Under the pieces are notes generated by a model. That model was given only the letters and a program-made list of their open reading frames with translations, did no database searches and had not been told where the DNA came from. From a bacterium (GTDB lineage: Bacteria; Verrucomicrobiota; Verrucomicrobiia; Limisphaerales; J093), in the NCBI GenBank assembly GCA_021780105.1, contig JAJXZJ010000029.1, positions 1-64,000 of the forward strand: a stretch of DNA of 64,000 bases, written 5' to 3'. Every line of letters starts with the position of its first letter. Positions within the stretch are counted from its first letter, which is position 1. The translations under genes were made by a program, and so were the position numbers. Below are positions 49,848 through 60,672 of this stretch, piece by piece.

Positions 49848-52800
49848 ATGATGAAACGCCACTGCCTCCTTTCCCCATCGGCGTGCCGCGTCCTCCGCGG
49901 GCTGGCCGTCGCGCTTGCCTTAACGACGGCGTTCCTGGCCGCGTCCGCGGCGGTGAACGTCGAATCCAAGCAGGCGAAGAAACTGTTCGCGCATCCGCCG
50001 CGCGAGTTTTCCAGCGGGCCGTTGTGGGTGTGGAACGACCTGCTGACCGACGCCGAGGTTCGCGACACGATGTGTGACCTCGCGGCGCAGGACGTAAAGC
50101 AGGTGTTCGTCCACCCGCGGCCGGGCTTGATGACGCCGTATCTTTCGCCGGAATGGTTCCGGCTGTGGAAGGTGGCGCTCGACGAGGCCGCGAAGCTGGA
50201 CATGAACGTGTGGATTTACGACGAAAACTCGTATCCCTCCGGCTTCGCGGGCGGCTGGGTGCCGGAGCTGATGCCGGAATCGCGCGGCCAGGGGCTGATG
50301 CTCAGCGAGACGAAAACCCCGCCGCGCTGGGAAGCCGGCACGCTCGCCGTGTGCCGGATTGACGGCCTGCAGGCCACGAACGTCACTGCGCAAGCCCGCG
50401 CCGGATCAACGCTCCCGGCCGGCCGCTACGTCGTGGCCACGGTCGTCCGCGCCGGCAACACCCCTTGGAACGCGGACCACAGTTACGTAAACCTGCTCAC
50501 GCCCGGCGTGACGGCGAAGTTTCTCGACGTGACCCACGAAGCTTACCGGCGCGAAATCGGCACGCAGTTCGGCCAGCGCGTTCCCGGCGTGTTCACGGAC
50601 GAACCGAACATCCGTCCCGCCGGCGGCCTGCCGTGGTGCGACGATTTGCCGGCGGAGTTCCAGAAACGCTGGGGCTACAGCCTGCTGGATCAGATCGCCA
50701 GCCTGAGCTTTGAGGTCGGCGACTGGCGGAAGGTCCGGCACGATTTCTTCCAGACGTGCAACGCGCTGTTCATTGAACGCTGGAGCCAGCCGTATCACGA
50801 TTATTGCGCCACGAACCACCTGGAATGGACCGGCCACTACTGGGACCACGAGTGGCCGAATTGCGGCGCGGTGCCGGACAACATGGCGATGTATGCGTGG
50901 CACCAGCGGCCGGCGATTGACTGCCTGATGAACCAGTTTGCCGAGAACACCCACGCGCAGTTCGGCAATCTGCGCATGGTCCGGGAGCTTTCCAGCGTGG
51001 CCAATCAACTCGGCCAGCCGCGGACGCTCTGCGAGGTTTACGGCGCCGGCGGCTGGGATCTGCGCTTCGAGGACATGAAGCGCATCGCCGACTGGCTGGG
51101 CGTGCTCGGCGTGAACACCTTCGACCAGCACCTCTCCTACATTACCATCCGCGGCGCGCGCAAACGCGACCACCCGCAGTCGTTCTCCTATCACGAACCG
51201 TGGTGGGAGGCGTATCACGTCTCCGCGGATTACCTGGCGCGGCTGTCGGTGGCAACGTCGCAGGGCCAGCAGGCGAATTCGATTCTCGTGCTCGAACCGA
51301 CCACCACGGCGTGGATGTATCAGGGCAACGACAACGCACTGCGCGACGTGGGCAACTCGTTCTTCAACCTGCTCAAATCGCTCGAAGCCGCGCAGATCGA
51401 GTATGACATCGGTGACGAGGACATCATGGCGCGTTACGGATCGATCCAGGGGCCGGAACTCAATTCGGGCCTGGTCATCAGCAACCGCTATTACACCACG
51501 GTCGTCGTGCCGCCGCTGACCGAGAACCTGAACGCCACGACCATGGATCTGCTGCACGACCTGCTGCGCGACGGCGGCACGGTGTTCTGCTGCGGCGACC
51601 CGCCGGCGCGGGTGGACGGCGCGCTGTCTGACGCCGGCACACTGCTGGCGAAGCACTCGCACTGGATCCGGGTTGACCCTGCCGCGCTGCCGCGCACGCT
51701 CCAGCCGATCCAGGCGAACACCGGCTTCACCATCAATCGCAAAACCGGCGACGAAGGTATTCTGTTCCACCAACGCCGGGTGTTGAAGGATGGCCAGCTC
51801 CTGCTTTTGGTGAACAGCAGTCTCACCGCACCCAGCGCCGGCACGCTGGCTGCGCGCGTCGGCGCCGTGGAGGAATGGGACCTCACGACTGGCGGCACCG
51901 CGGCCTACCCTTACGCGCTGACACGAACCGGCATCGTCGCGCGCTTTGACTTGCCGCCCGCGGGGAGTCGGCTCTTGTTTCTGGCCTACAAGCCGCGCAA
52001 GCCGGAGCCGGTTTCCGCCGCGACCACGGCCGTCATTTCGCCCGTGGACGCGCCGACCGCGCACCGCATCGCCCCCAACGTGCTGACGCTGGATTACGTG
52101 GACGTCACGGCCGGCGGCGAGTCGCGCTCCAACTTCTACTTCTATCCGGCCAACCAGTTCGCTTTTCAGAAGAACGGCCTGCCGCGCGATCCGTGGGACA
52201 ACGCGGTGCAATTCAAGGACGAACTCATCAGCCGGAAGTTCCCCGCCGCCAGCGGCTTCACCGCCAGTTACCGGTTCACCATCGTCGCCGCCGTGCCACC
52301 GAACCTCGCCATCGTCATCGAGCGGCCCGACCTTTACACCGTCACCTGCAACGGCCGGCCCGTGAGTGCCAAGCCCGGCGACTGGTGGCTGGACAAGGCG
52401 TTCGGCCGGATTCCGCTGTCGTCCGCGGCGCGCGTCGGTGAGAACGTCGTCACGATCCAGGCGGCGCCGTTCACCATCTTTGACGAATTGGAGCCGGCCT
52501 ACGTGCTCGGTGATTTTGCGCTGAAACCGGTAACGCACGGATTTGTGATCGTGCCCGCCGCGCCGGTGAAACTGGGTAACTGGAACGATCAGGGAATGCC
52601 GTTCTATGCGGCGGGTGTGGCGTATCGCGAAACCTTCAACCTGCCCAACCGGCATGGAACCTATGCCGTCACGCTGCCGCGCTGGTCCGGCAGTGTCGCC
52701 AAGGTGACGGCCAACGGCAAACTGGCCGGCTACATCACCGCGCCGCCGTGGGAATGCGACGTCACCGACGCGCTGCGGCATGGCAAAAACACGATCGAGA

Positions 52801-52985
52801 TTACCGTGATTGGCACGCTGAAGAACACGCTGGGACCGCATCACGGCCATCCGGCGCTGGGCAGCGCGTGGCCGGGCATGTTCCAACAGGGACCGGCGCA
52901 AGGCCCGCCGCCGGGAGCGGATTATTCCACCGTCGGCTACGGCCTGTTCGCGCCGTTCACGCTGAAACAGACGGTGCGGCCGTAA
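49848..52985 (+). CDS. Large secreted glycoside hydrolase, GH106/alpha-L-rhamnosidase-like
   Basis: Start MMKRHC; signal peptide; REFSSGPLWVWNDLLTDAEVRDTMCDLAAQDVKQVFVHPRPGLMTPYLSPEWFRLWKVALDEAAKLDMNVWIYDENSYPSGFAGG; C-terminal galactose-binding-like domain. Confidence 0.7.
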   Translation: MMKRHCLLSPSACRVLRGLAVALALTTAFLAASAAVNVESKQAKKLFAHPPREFSSGPLWVWNDLLTDAEVRDTMCDLAAQDVKQVFVHPRPGLMTPYLSPEWFRLWKVALDEAAKLDMNVWIYDENSYPSGFAGGWVPELMPESRGQGLMLSETKTPPRWEAGTLAVCRIDGLQATNVTAQARAGSTLPAGRYVVATVVRAGNTPWNADHSYVNLLTPGVTAKFLDVTHEAYRREIGTQFGQRVPGVFTDEPNIRPAGGLPWCDDLPAEFQKRWGYSLLDQIASLSFEVGDWRKVRHDFFQTCNALFIERWSQPYHDYCATNHLEWTGHYWDHEWPNCGAVPDNMAMYAWHQRPAIDCLMNQFAENTHAQFGNLRMVRELSSVANQLGQPRTLCEVYGAGGWDLRFEDMKRIADWLGVLGVNTFDQHLSYITIRGARKRDHPQSFSYHEPWWEAYHVSADYLARLSVATSQGQQANSILVLEPTTTAWMYQGNDNALRDVGNSFFNLLKSLEAAQIEYDIGDEDIMARYGSIQGPELNSGLVISNRYYTTVVVPPLTENLNATTMDLLHDLLRDGGTVFCCGDPPARVDGALSDAGTLLAKHSHWIRVDPAALPRTLQPIQANTGFTINRKTGDEGILFHQRRVLKDGQLLLLVNSSLTAPSAGTLAARVGAVEEWDLTTGGTAAYPYALTRTGIVARFDLPPAGSRLLFLAYKPRKPEPVSAATTAVISPVDAPTAHRIAPNVLTLDYVDVTAGGESRSNFYFYPANQFAFQKNGLPRDPWDNAVQFKDELISRKFPAASGFTASYRFTIVAAVPPNLAIVIERPDLYTVTCNGRPVSAKPGDWWLDKAFGRIPLSSAARVGENVVTIQAAPFTIFDELEPAYVLGDFALKPVTHGFVIVPAAPVKLGNWNDQGMPFYAAGVAYRETFNLPNRHGTYAVTLPRWSGSVAKVTANGKLAGYITAPPWECDVTDALRHGKNTIEITVIGTLKNTLGPHHGHPALGSAWPGMFQQGPAQGPPPGADYSTVGYGLFAPFTLKQTVRP

Positions 52986-53078
52986 GCACCATCGGAACCG
53001 ATCGCGCTTGCAGGCCGCCATCGGGGGGCTTGTGCTTGACTGCCAGCGTCTGACGCGTGATGGGGAAAAGTGGGTGAG

Positions 53079-53288
53079 TCAAAGTTCGTCCTCGCGCGCG
53101 GCGTAGAACAGTTGGTAGGCGCGGTCGCAATCGGCTTCCGGCACGAAGACTTGGGCGGGGCGGCTCAAATCGCCGTCGTCCGGCTCGGCGGGATCCGCGA
53201 ACGCCTGCGTAGCAGTGGTGCCATGTTTCTCCAGCATCATCACGAGCATCTCGGCGTTGACGACCGGGCCGGTGTAAAACAATTTCAC
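53079..53288 (-). CDS. DUF2007-type putative signal-transducing small protein
   Basis: MKLFYTGPVVNAEMLVMMLEKHGTTATQAFADPAEPDDGDLSRPAQVFVPEADCDRAYQLF. Confidence 0.7.
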   Translation of the reverse strand: MKLFYTGPVVNAEMLVMMLEKHGTTATQAFADPAEPDDGDLSRPAQVFVPEADCDRAYQLFYAAREDEL

Positions 53289-53399
53289 GCGGGAAATTTA
53301 ATCGCAGACGTTCACAAGCACCAACTCCAGCTGAGTTGAGTCATTCAGCCCGGCGTTGGCGCGCAAGCGGCTACGCTGGGTGAACGGACAAACTGAACA

Positions 53400-53813
53400 C
53401 AACTCTGAAGGACACAATCTCCTTGATCTACACTAGGAACCTGCGGTCAATTTTCGTGAGGTTGAAGATTTCCCCAATGGTGAAGCCGGCGCGAAGGGCG
53501 TGGCGGATGAAGAAGATGCGTTCGGCGTTGGGAACGGTGAGCTTTCGCGAGATCACGTCTCGCGGGGGGTGTCGCGGTCGCCATAGACTTCAGTGCCAAG
53601 GCGCCAACGGCTTGCCGTCGCCGCCCAGGCCGCTGCGGCCAATCTCCAGCGAACGCAGGCATTTTTGCAGCCTTTCCTTGAAGGTGCGGCCGATGCTCAT
53701 GGCCTCGCCGACGGAGTTCATCTGCGTGTTCAGCGTCGGGTCGGCCTGCGGGAATTTCTCGAAGGCGAAGCGCGGAACCTTCACAACCACCTAATTGGTT
53801 GGCGCGAAGCTCC
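53400..53813 (-). pseudogene. carB: Degenerate internal fragment of carB
   Basis: Minus frames: [71 protein letters not shown] (frameshift) VYGDRDTP (frameshift) KLTVPNAERIFFIRHALRAGFTIGEIFNLTKIDRRFLV*IKEIV; collinear with intact carB at 1-275. Confidence 0.93.
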
Positions 53814-53977
53814 GTCGGGCCATGAAAGTGACCCGGTCCTGGCGGCTCGCGCGGGACGTCCGCTCCACCGGCCGTCCCAATTCGGGCACTGCCGCGCATT
53901 CGCCGGCTTGACTGTTGGCGCGATTGCGGCAAGCGTGGCGCGACGGTGTTCCGCCCTGTTTGGCTGCAATCTGAATC

Positions 53978-54961
53978 ATGAACGACCCCGCCATGAAGCC
54001 CATGCTGGCGCTGGCCTTGTATAGTGCGCTCCTGTTTTCCACCTCGTGGGCGGGCGGCAGCTTCCCGTTGCGGCTTGGCCTGACGCACGCGCGGATTCAG
54101 GTGGCGATCAGTTTCGTCGCCGGCCTCATGCTGGGGATGGCGCTGCTGCATTTCATTCCACACGCCGAATCCCAGCTTCATTCCCTGGACACCACGATGG
54201 CCTGGGCCATGGGCGGTTTCCTGGTGATGTTCTTCCTGCAACGTTTCCTGCACTACCATCAGCACGAACTGCCGGAGGAAACTGCGGGCAACCGCGAAGA
54301 TCACGCGGGTGAAGCCCACGTGCATGAACACGCGCATCACGACGGTCATGGCCAGGCGCACGCAGCGGAGTCCCCGGCGCACCGTCACGCCGGGCCGCTG
54401 GCCTGGGTGGGAACGGCGGCGGGCCTGACGCTGCACTCGCTGCTCGACGGCCTGGCCCTGGCCGCCGCCGTGGCGATGGAATCACGCGGCCACAGCGTGT
54501 TCGTCGGCTTCGGCACCGCGCTGGCGGTCATCCTCCACAAACCGTTCGACGCGATGGCGATTTCCACCTTGATGGGCGCCAGCGGCTGTTCCCGCCAGGC
54601 GCGGCAATGGCTCAATTTCCTCTTTGCGTTGACCGCTCCCATCGGCGTGATGCTGTTTTATGTCGGCGCCAGCCGGTGGGCCGGAGAGGACGCGCCGTTG
54701 CTCGGCCGCGCGCTGGCCTTCTGCGCCGGCACGTTCCTGTGCATCGCGTGCAGCGACCTCCTGCCGGAACTGCAATTCCACTCGCACGACCGGTTCAAGC
54801 TCTCTGTCGCGCTGCTCGGCGGGCTGGGTGTCGCAATCCTGATTGGCCTGTTTGAAACCGGGGGCCACGACCACGGCCACCAGGCCGGCCTGAACGGCCG
54901 GCCGCCGGTCGCCTTCACCGCGCCGGCCGCGGGACCATTTCGTTCAGCCGCTCACTCGTAG
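53978..54961 (+). CDS. ZIP-family metal transporter
   Basis: His-rich loop HAGEAHVHEHAHHDGHGQAHAAESPAHRHAG; HSLLDGLALAAAV and HKPFDAMAIS transmembrane motifs. Confidence 0.88.
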   Translation: MNDPAMKPMLALALYSALLFSTSWAGGSFPLRLGLTHARIQVAISFVAGLMLGMALLHFIPHAESQLHSLDTTMAWAMGGFLVMFFLQRFLHYHQHELPEETAGNREDHAGEAHVHEHAHHDGHGQAHAAESPAHRHAGPLAWVGTAAGLTLHSLLDGLALAAAVAMESRGHSVFVGFGTALAVILHKPFDAMAISTLMGASGCSRQARQWLNFLFALTAPIGVMLFYVGASRWAGEDAPLLGRALAFCAGTFLCIACSDLLPELQFHSHDRFKLSVALLGGLGVAILIGLFETGGHDHGHQAGLNGRPPVAFTAPAAGPFRSAAHS

Positions 54962-56193
54962 CGGCCGGCGGCCAGCGCCGCGTCCAACATGGCCGCGATG
55001 TTTTCCGGCGGCACGTCGGCCATGATGTTGTGAACCTGCTGGAAGACAAAGCCGCCGCCGGGCTTGAGGATTTGCACCTGTTGCTGGACATGTGCCCGCA
55101 CCTGCTCCACCGAGCCGCGGGCAAGCAGCTCACGGGTGTCGCAGCCCCCGCCCCAGAAGGTGAGTCGCGTGCCAAAATCCCGTTTCAATCCGGCCGCCTC
55201 CATCCCGCGACAGGAGATTTGCACCGGATTGATCGTGTCGAGGCCGGCTTCGATCAGGCCCGGCAACAATTCGCGCACGCCGCCACAGCAGTGCAGCATG
55301 ATTTTGATGTGCGGCGCCAGTTGCCTGGCGCGCTGCCACATCAGGCGTTCGCGCGGCTGGAAAAATTCGCGATACATCGCCGGCGACACCTGCGGCCCGC
55401 GCTGCGAACCGAGATCGTCGCCGAATAAAACGATGTCCACGTGCGCGCCCACTGCGCCTAGAAACGACTCCAGATTGGCCAGGTGTAGTTCCACCAGCAC
55501 GTCCAGAAACTGGTGCGCGCGGCGCGGATCGCCGGCCAGCAGCATCAGGAAGTTGTCGTTGCGATACAACATCTGCCCCTGCTCCAGCAGGTTTCCGCCA
55601 AACAACGCAATGATGGCCCGGTCGGTCCGCTCGCGCAGACAGCGCGCGCCTTCGGCCAGGCGGCCGGCGCCGTCCGGCCCGGCCACGAGCGGCCCCGGCG
55701 GCGACGCCACGACGTTCCACATGCTTTCAGCCAGATGGTCGCCGAGGTGCGCCAGGTCGTCCTGCTCCGCAAATGGCCAATACACCTGCTCGAAATACAG
55801 CACGCCGTCCGGCATCTGGGCGATGACGCGGCCCGAGTCCGACAGCACCACCCACCGGCCGCTTTCACGGCGCAACTTCACCCACGCCGGCATCAGGCAA
55901 GGCGTGCCGTCCGGCAGCGTCCACTCCTGCCAGTCGCGGTCGTCCAGCGCGAAGCCGCGGCCCATTTCGAGCGCGTCAATGTGAAACCGCGCCAGCACGT
56001 CGTCGTCCACGATGGCGAGTTGCTGGACGGGATCGTAAACGCGGATTGGCCGCGGCGGCAGTCCGAGATGCCGGCGCAAACGCGCATACGCCAGGGCGGC
56101 AATCCCGGAGGAGCGATGCCCGGAGAGGTCGAGCGGAACCCGGTCGGCTTCCTGATGATTCAGAGCGGCGAGGACGCGTTGGCGTGCTGTCAT
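54952..56193 (-). CDS. Uroporphyrinogen decarboxylase (URO-D)-like methyltransferase family protein
   Basis: MTARQRVLAALNHQEADRVPLDLSGHRSSGI; FGDDLGSQRGPQVSPAMYREFFQPRERLMWQ; HCCGGVRELLPGLIEAGLDTINPVQISCRGM. Confidence 0.85.
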   Translation of the reverse strand: MTARQRVLAALNHQEADRVPLDLSGHRSSGIAALAYARLRRHLGLPPRPIRVYDPVQQLAIVDDDVLARFHIDALEMGRGFALDDRDWQEWTLPDGTPCLMPAWVKLRRESGRWVVLSDSGRVIAQMPDGVLYFEQVYWPFAEQDDLAHLGDHLAESMWNVVASPPGPLVAGPDGAGRLAEGARCLRERTDRAIIALFGGNLLEQGQMLYRNDNFLMLLAGDPRRAHQFLDVLVELHLANLESFLGAVGAHVDIVLFGDDLGSQRGPQVSPAMYREFFQPRERLMWQRARQLAPHIKIMLHCCGGVRELLPGLIEAGLDTINPVQISCRGMEAAGLKRDFGTRLTFWGGGCDTRELLARGSVEQVRAHVQQQVQILKPGGGFVFQQVHNIMADVPPENIAAMLDAALAAGRYE

Positions 56194-56298
56194 GATTGAC
56201 AGGCGATTAAACCGCGCCGCCGGCGCGGTCAAGCCGCGATTCGCGTCCGGCCACAAATTGGCTCCGGCCCAGCCGGGGATGCCCGTCGGCCGCCGCCT

Positions 56299-56691
56299 TC
56301 AGCCCTGCGGTTGCCCGTCCAGCGCCGCCTGGGCCGCTGCGAGCAGCGCCCCGGCCTCGAGCGGCTTTTCCAGGAAGGCCGTTGCGCCCAGCGCCAGACA
56401 TTTGCTCCTCACGTCCGGCGAACCCAGGGCCGTGATGACAATGACCGGCACGTGCGGAAACGCGCTTTTGACGGCCGTGAGAATGTTCGAACCGTTGACG
56501 ACGGGCATTCGCAGGTCGGTAATGACCAGGTCAAACTGGCCGTGGCGCGTTTCCAGGTGATCCGCCGCCTCGCCGCCCCAGACGGCAGCGGTGACATTGG
56601 CGCCTTCGCTGGTCAGCACTTTGCTGAGCGCGCGAAGCATGCCGGCGTCATCATCCACCACCAGCACCGTTTTGTTGTGTAAACTGCTCAT
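56299..56691 (-). CDS. Stand-alone response regulator receiver
   Basis: KTVLVVDDDAGMLRALSKVLTSEG...LVITDLRMPVVNGSNIL...FLEKPLEAGALL. Confidence 0.93.
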   Translation of the reverse strand: MSSLHNKTVLVVDDDAGMLRALSKVLTSEGANVTAAVWGGEAADHLETRHGQFDLVITDLRMPVVNGSNILTAVKSAFPHVPVIVITALGSPDVRSKCLALGATAFLEKPLEAGALLAAAQAALDGQPQG

Positions 56692-56974
56692 CGCCGGAAA
56701 AGGTGCGCGCAACCGGGCGGCCAAACAACTCTGTTTTGGGTGACGCCCCGGACCGGCGACCGCTCGTTACCCGGATGCCAGGCGGCTGGCACCGCATCGC
56801 CGCTGGTCTGACCACGCCCGGAACTCCAACCTTCTGAAAGAATGCAAAGAATTAGCCCTTGCAACGTTCGTGCGCAAAAATATCATCTTTCAATCCGGTG
56901 ACGAAAGTCTTCACACAACAAGACCTGCAGGTTGGAACTGCCGCTTTCGGGCGGAGCGCTGATATGCGTTCCGT

Positions 56975-59900
56975 ATGACCGAGCGTTGTTCCAAGCCCTT
57001 CGTTCCGCCTTGGAAATGGCTGTTGTCATTTGCGTTGGGCTATTTTGCGTCGGCCATCGTGGCGGCCGCGTTCCGGTTCCCGCCCGCTCCCTTGGCCTGT
57101 TACTGGTTGCCAGCCGGGCTTTATCTGGGCGTCCTGCTGCGGTGTCCAAGCCACTCCTGGCCGTGGTTCGTGCTTGCGGCGTTTCCCGCTAACCTGGCTT
57201 TCGACTTGCTGTCCGGCCGCGGTCCAGCAACAAGCCTGCTGCTCTTCGCGGGCTGTTCCGGTGCAACCCTGGCGGCGGCCTGGCTGGTGCGGCGCTGGGT
57301 GACCGATCGCCCGACGCTCGCGAACGTCCACGAGGTGGTCACGGTCTTCCTGGTGGCGGCTCTGGTTGATTCCACCCTCAGTGCCACGATTTGTTCAGCG
57401 ACGCTTTCACTCACTGCGCCACTGGTTTCCGGGGGGACGGATGGCCCTTCTGGTGCGCCGGGAATCTGGCGGGAATCCTCCTTTTCACGCCGATCGTGCT
57501 GAGTTGTGGCCGGCCCAATTCCCGGGCGCTCTCGTGGGAAACCACGCGTCAGATCAAAGCGGCGGCGCTGGTCGTTGCCCTCATTGGATGCGCGTGGTTT
57601 GCTTTTGCCCCGTCCGGCGCTTCGATGATCGTCAAGCGCTACATGGTCATACCTTTGCTGATCTGGGCCGGCGTCAGCTTCGGCACCCCGGGGGCGGCGG
57701 TTGCCAACCTGTTGGTCGGCCTCGTGGCGGGCTGGCACAGTATGCACGGCCACCCGGCTTTCCTCGTCGCGGGCGCAGCCAGCCGCATCGAACAGGCGGT
57801 GGACCTCCAGATATTCCTGTCGCTGGGGGCGATCAGTTCCCTGCTGGCGGCCGCATTCCTCGCGGAGCGCCAACGGGCGGAGCAAGCGTTGCGGGATGCA
57901 GAAAGCCGCACACGCCGTCTCAACCGCGTGCTGCGGGCAATCCACGAGGTTCACGGGCTCCTGGCGGCCGAAAAGAACCGACGACGGTTGTTGCAGGGCG
58001 TATGCGAAATCCTGCTCCGCACGCGCGGTTATGTTTCGATCTGGGTCGGCGAGCCGGACCACGACTCCCGGAAAGTGGTTCCACTGGCCCACGCCGGCAT
58101 CGCGGCGGCGTTCTGGAAGCACGCCCCCATCACCTGGGATGACAGCCCGCTCGGCCGCGGCCCGACCGGCACCGCCATCCGCGAACGTCGCACCGTCGTG
58201 TTTGACGACCTTGCCAACGACCCTCGTTTCGCTCCCTGGCGCGACCCGGTGGTCGCCCTCGGCGGAGCCTCGATTGCCTCGATACCGCTCATTCACCAGG
58301 AACGGCTCCGGGGCGTGCTGACGGTCAAGGCCGATCGGCCGCGGGCCTTCGACGCCGAGGAGGTGGAACTGCTGAACGACCTGGCCAATGACATCGCCCA
58401 CGCGCTGCAAAGCCTCGAAACCGCGGTGGCGCTGGAGGAGCTGAACGCCACCTTGGAACGACGCGTGGGGGAGCGGACGTGCGAACTCAGCGAAAGTGAG
58501 GCGCGTCTCCGGCTCACCCAATTCTCCGTGGACCGCGTCGGCGATTGCGTCTTGTGGACGCACGCCGACGGCCGCGTGGCCAACGTGAACGAGGCGGCCT
58601 GCCGCACCTTCGGTTATTCCCGCGACGAGTTCCTGCGCCTCACGATTCCCGATTTGGATGCGGATTGCCCGGCTGCGGCCTACGCGTTGTTTTGGGAGCA
58701 AATCCAGGTTTGCGGCTCGTTTGTCCTGGAGCACAATTTGCGACGCAAATCGGGTGAACCATTCACGGGCGAGGTCCGCGTCACTTACGTCGAATTCGAC
58801 GGCAAGAAATACAGCTTCGTCCTCATTCGCGACATCACCGAGCGCAAACACGCGGAGCAGACCCGGCAAATGTTCGCCGAAGAGATTCATGATCTCTACA
58901 ACCGCGCCCCGTGCGGCTACCACAGCCTCGATCCCGAAGGCACATTCCTCCAAATCAACGATACGGAGCTCCAGTGGCTGGGCTACACGCGCGAGGAACT
59001 CGTTGGCCGCAAGCAATTCAGCGACCTGCTCACCCCGGAAAGCCAGCGGACGTTCGCAGCCAACTTCCCGCTGTTCCGGCAGCGCGGCTGGGTGAATGAC
59101 GTCGAGTTCGATCTGGTGCGAAAGGACGGCACGCTGCTGCCCGTGCTCCTCAATGCCACGGCGGTGACAAGTCCGGCGGGCGAGTTCTTGCGCAGCCGTT
59201 CGACCATGTTCGACGACAGCAAACGCCGGGCGGTCCAAAACGAGCTGCGTCAGGCGCGGGACGCCGCGGAATCGGCCAACCGCGCCAAGAGCGTCTTTCT
59301 GGCCAACATGTCGCATGAAATCCGCACGCCGTTGAACGCGATTCTCGGCTACACGCAGTTGCTGCAGCACGCGGAAGCCTTGCCCGTGGAAGCGCGCGAG
59401 AAGATCAGGATCATCAACCGCAGCGGCGCGCACCTGCTCGATTTGATCAACGCGGTGCTCGAAATGTCCAAGATCGAATCCGGCCGCGTGGCCGTCGAGC
59501 CAACGACCTTTGATCTCCACGCGTTGCTGGCAGATTTGGCCGGGATTTTCCGCCTGCAGTCCGAAAGCAAACGACTGGCATTCACGGTGGTCAACGGCGA
59601 CGGTTTGCCCCGTCATCTCCGGGCGGACGAACCGAAGCTACGCCAGGTGTTGGTGAACCTGCTCGGCAACGCCTTCAAGTTCACCGAACGCGGCCGCGTG
59701 GAACTGCGGGCGGCGGTGGTCGAGGACGGCGGTTCCTCATGGTTGCGCGCCGAGGTGGAGGACACGGGCGCCGGCATCGCACCCGCGGAACAAAGCCGGT
59801 TGTTCCAGCAATTCGAGCAAACCAGCAGCGGGCGCCAGCTCCAGTCCGGCAGCGGACTTGGCCTGGCGATCAGCCGCCAATTCGCCCGCTTGATGGGCGG

Positions 59901-60672
59901 TGATTTGACCGTGACCAGCCGCGAGGGACACGGCAGCACCTTTTGTCTCAAGGTTCCCGTCCTTGTCGCCGGCCGCTCCGCCGCAGGTGAACCCGCGGAA
60001 ATCCGCCATGTGGCCGGGCTGGCGCCGGGACAGCCGGAGTTCCGGATTCTGGTCGTGGATGACCATCAGGAGAATCGCCGTTGGCTCGGCGAATTTCTGC
60101 GTCTGGCCGGTTTCCTCGTCCGCGAGGTAGCCGATGGCGAAGAAGCAATCCGCGTCGGGGAAACCTGGAAACCCCATCTGGTGCTGACCGACCTGCGGAT
60201 GCCGGGGATGGACGGCTTTGAGGTGACGCGACGCATCAAGGCCGGTCCGCGCGGCCGCGAGACGGTGGTTGTGGTGTTGACGGCAGCGGTGTTCCAGGAG
60301 GAGCAGGAAGCCATTCTGGCGGCCGGCGCGGCCGAAGTGCTGGCAAAGCCCATAGACAAGGACTTCCTCCTCGGTCGCATCGCGGCGCACCTGCCGGTCC
60401 GGTTCCTCTACACTGCCGAACCGGAAACGCCCGCGCCGGCAAACGGTTCGTCCGCCGGCGCGCCGCTTACACCGCAAGCCCTGGCAAACGTGCCGGCGAC
60501 ATTGCGGTCCGCCCTCCACGGCTGCGTGCTGCGCGGCGATTCACCCCGGCTGAACGCGCTGCTGCAGGACGTGGCCAGGCTGGATGCCACGCTGGGCGAC
60601 CGGCTGCGCGCCCTGGCCAGAAACTACGATTACGACACGCTCTCCCGACTCCTCGCCGAGCCATCCTTATGA
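56975..60672 (+). CDS. MASE1-GAF-PAS-HisKA-HATPase-REC hybrid histidine kinase, split by a frameshift near 57430
   Basis: ORF 56975-57502 has the first MASE1 half (...VAALVDSTLSATICSATLSLTAPLVSG). ORF 57391-60672 continues (DGWPFWCAGNLAGILLFTPIVLSC...) to SHEIRTPLNAILGYTQLL, DTGAGIAP, REC VLTDLRMPGMDG. Confidence 0.85.

Noticed and set aside
49230-52985. 1251-aa ORF start at 49230
   Set aside because: The first ~200 residues are an out-of-frame reading of the GH38-like gene; the signal peptide start at 49848 is far more plausible.
50406-53021. 871-aa minus-strand ORF
   Set aside because: Antisense of the GH106-like CDS; low-complexity Arg/Ala/Gly composition, no recognisable motifs.
57121-59616. 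831-aa minus-strand ORF
   Set aside because: Antisense of the MASE1 hybrid kinase; its openness follows from GC-rich codon usage.
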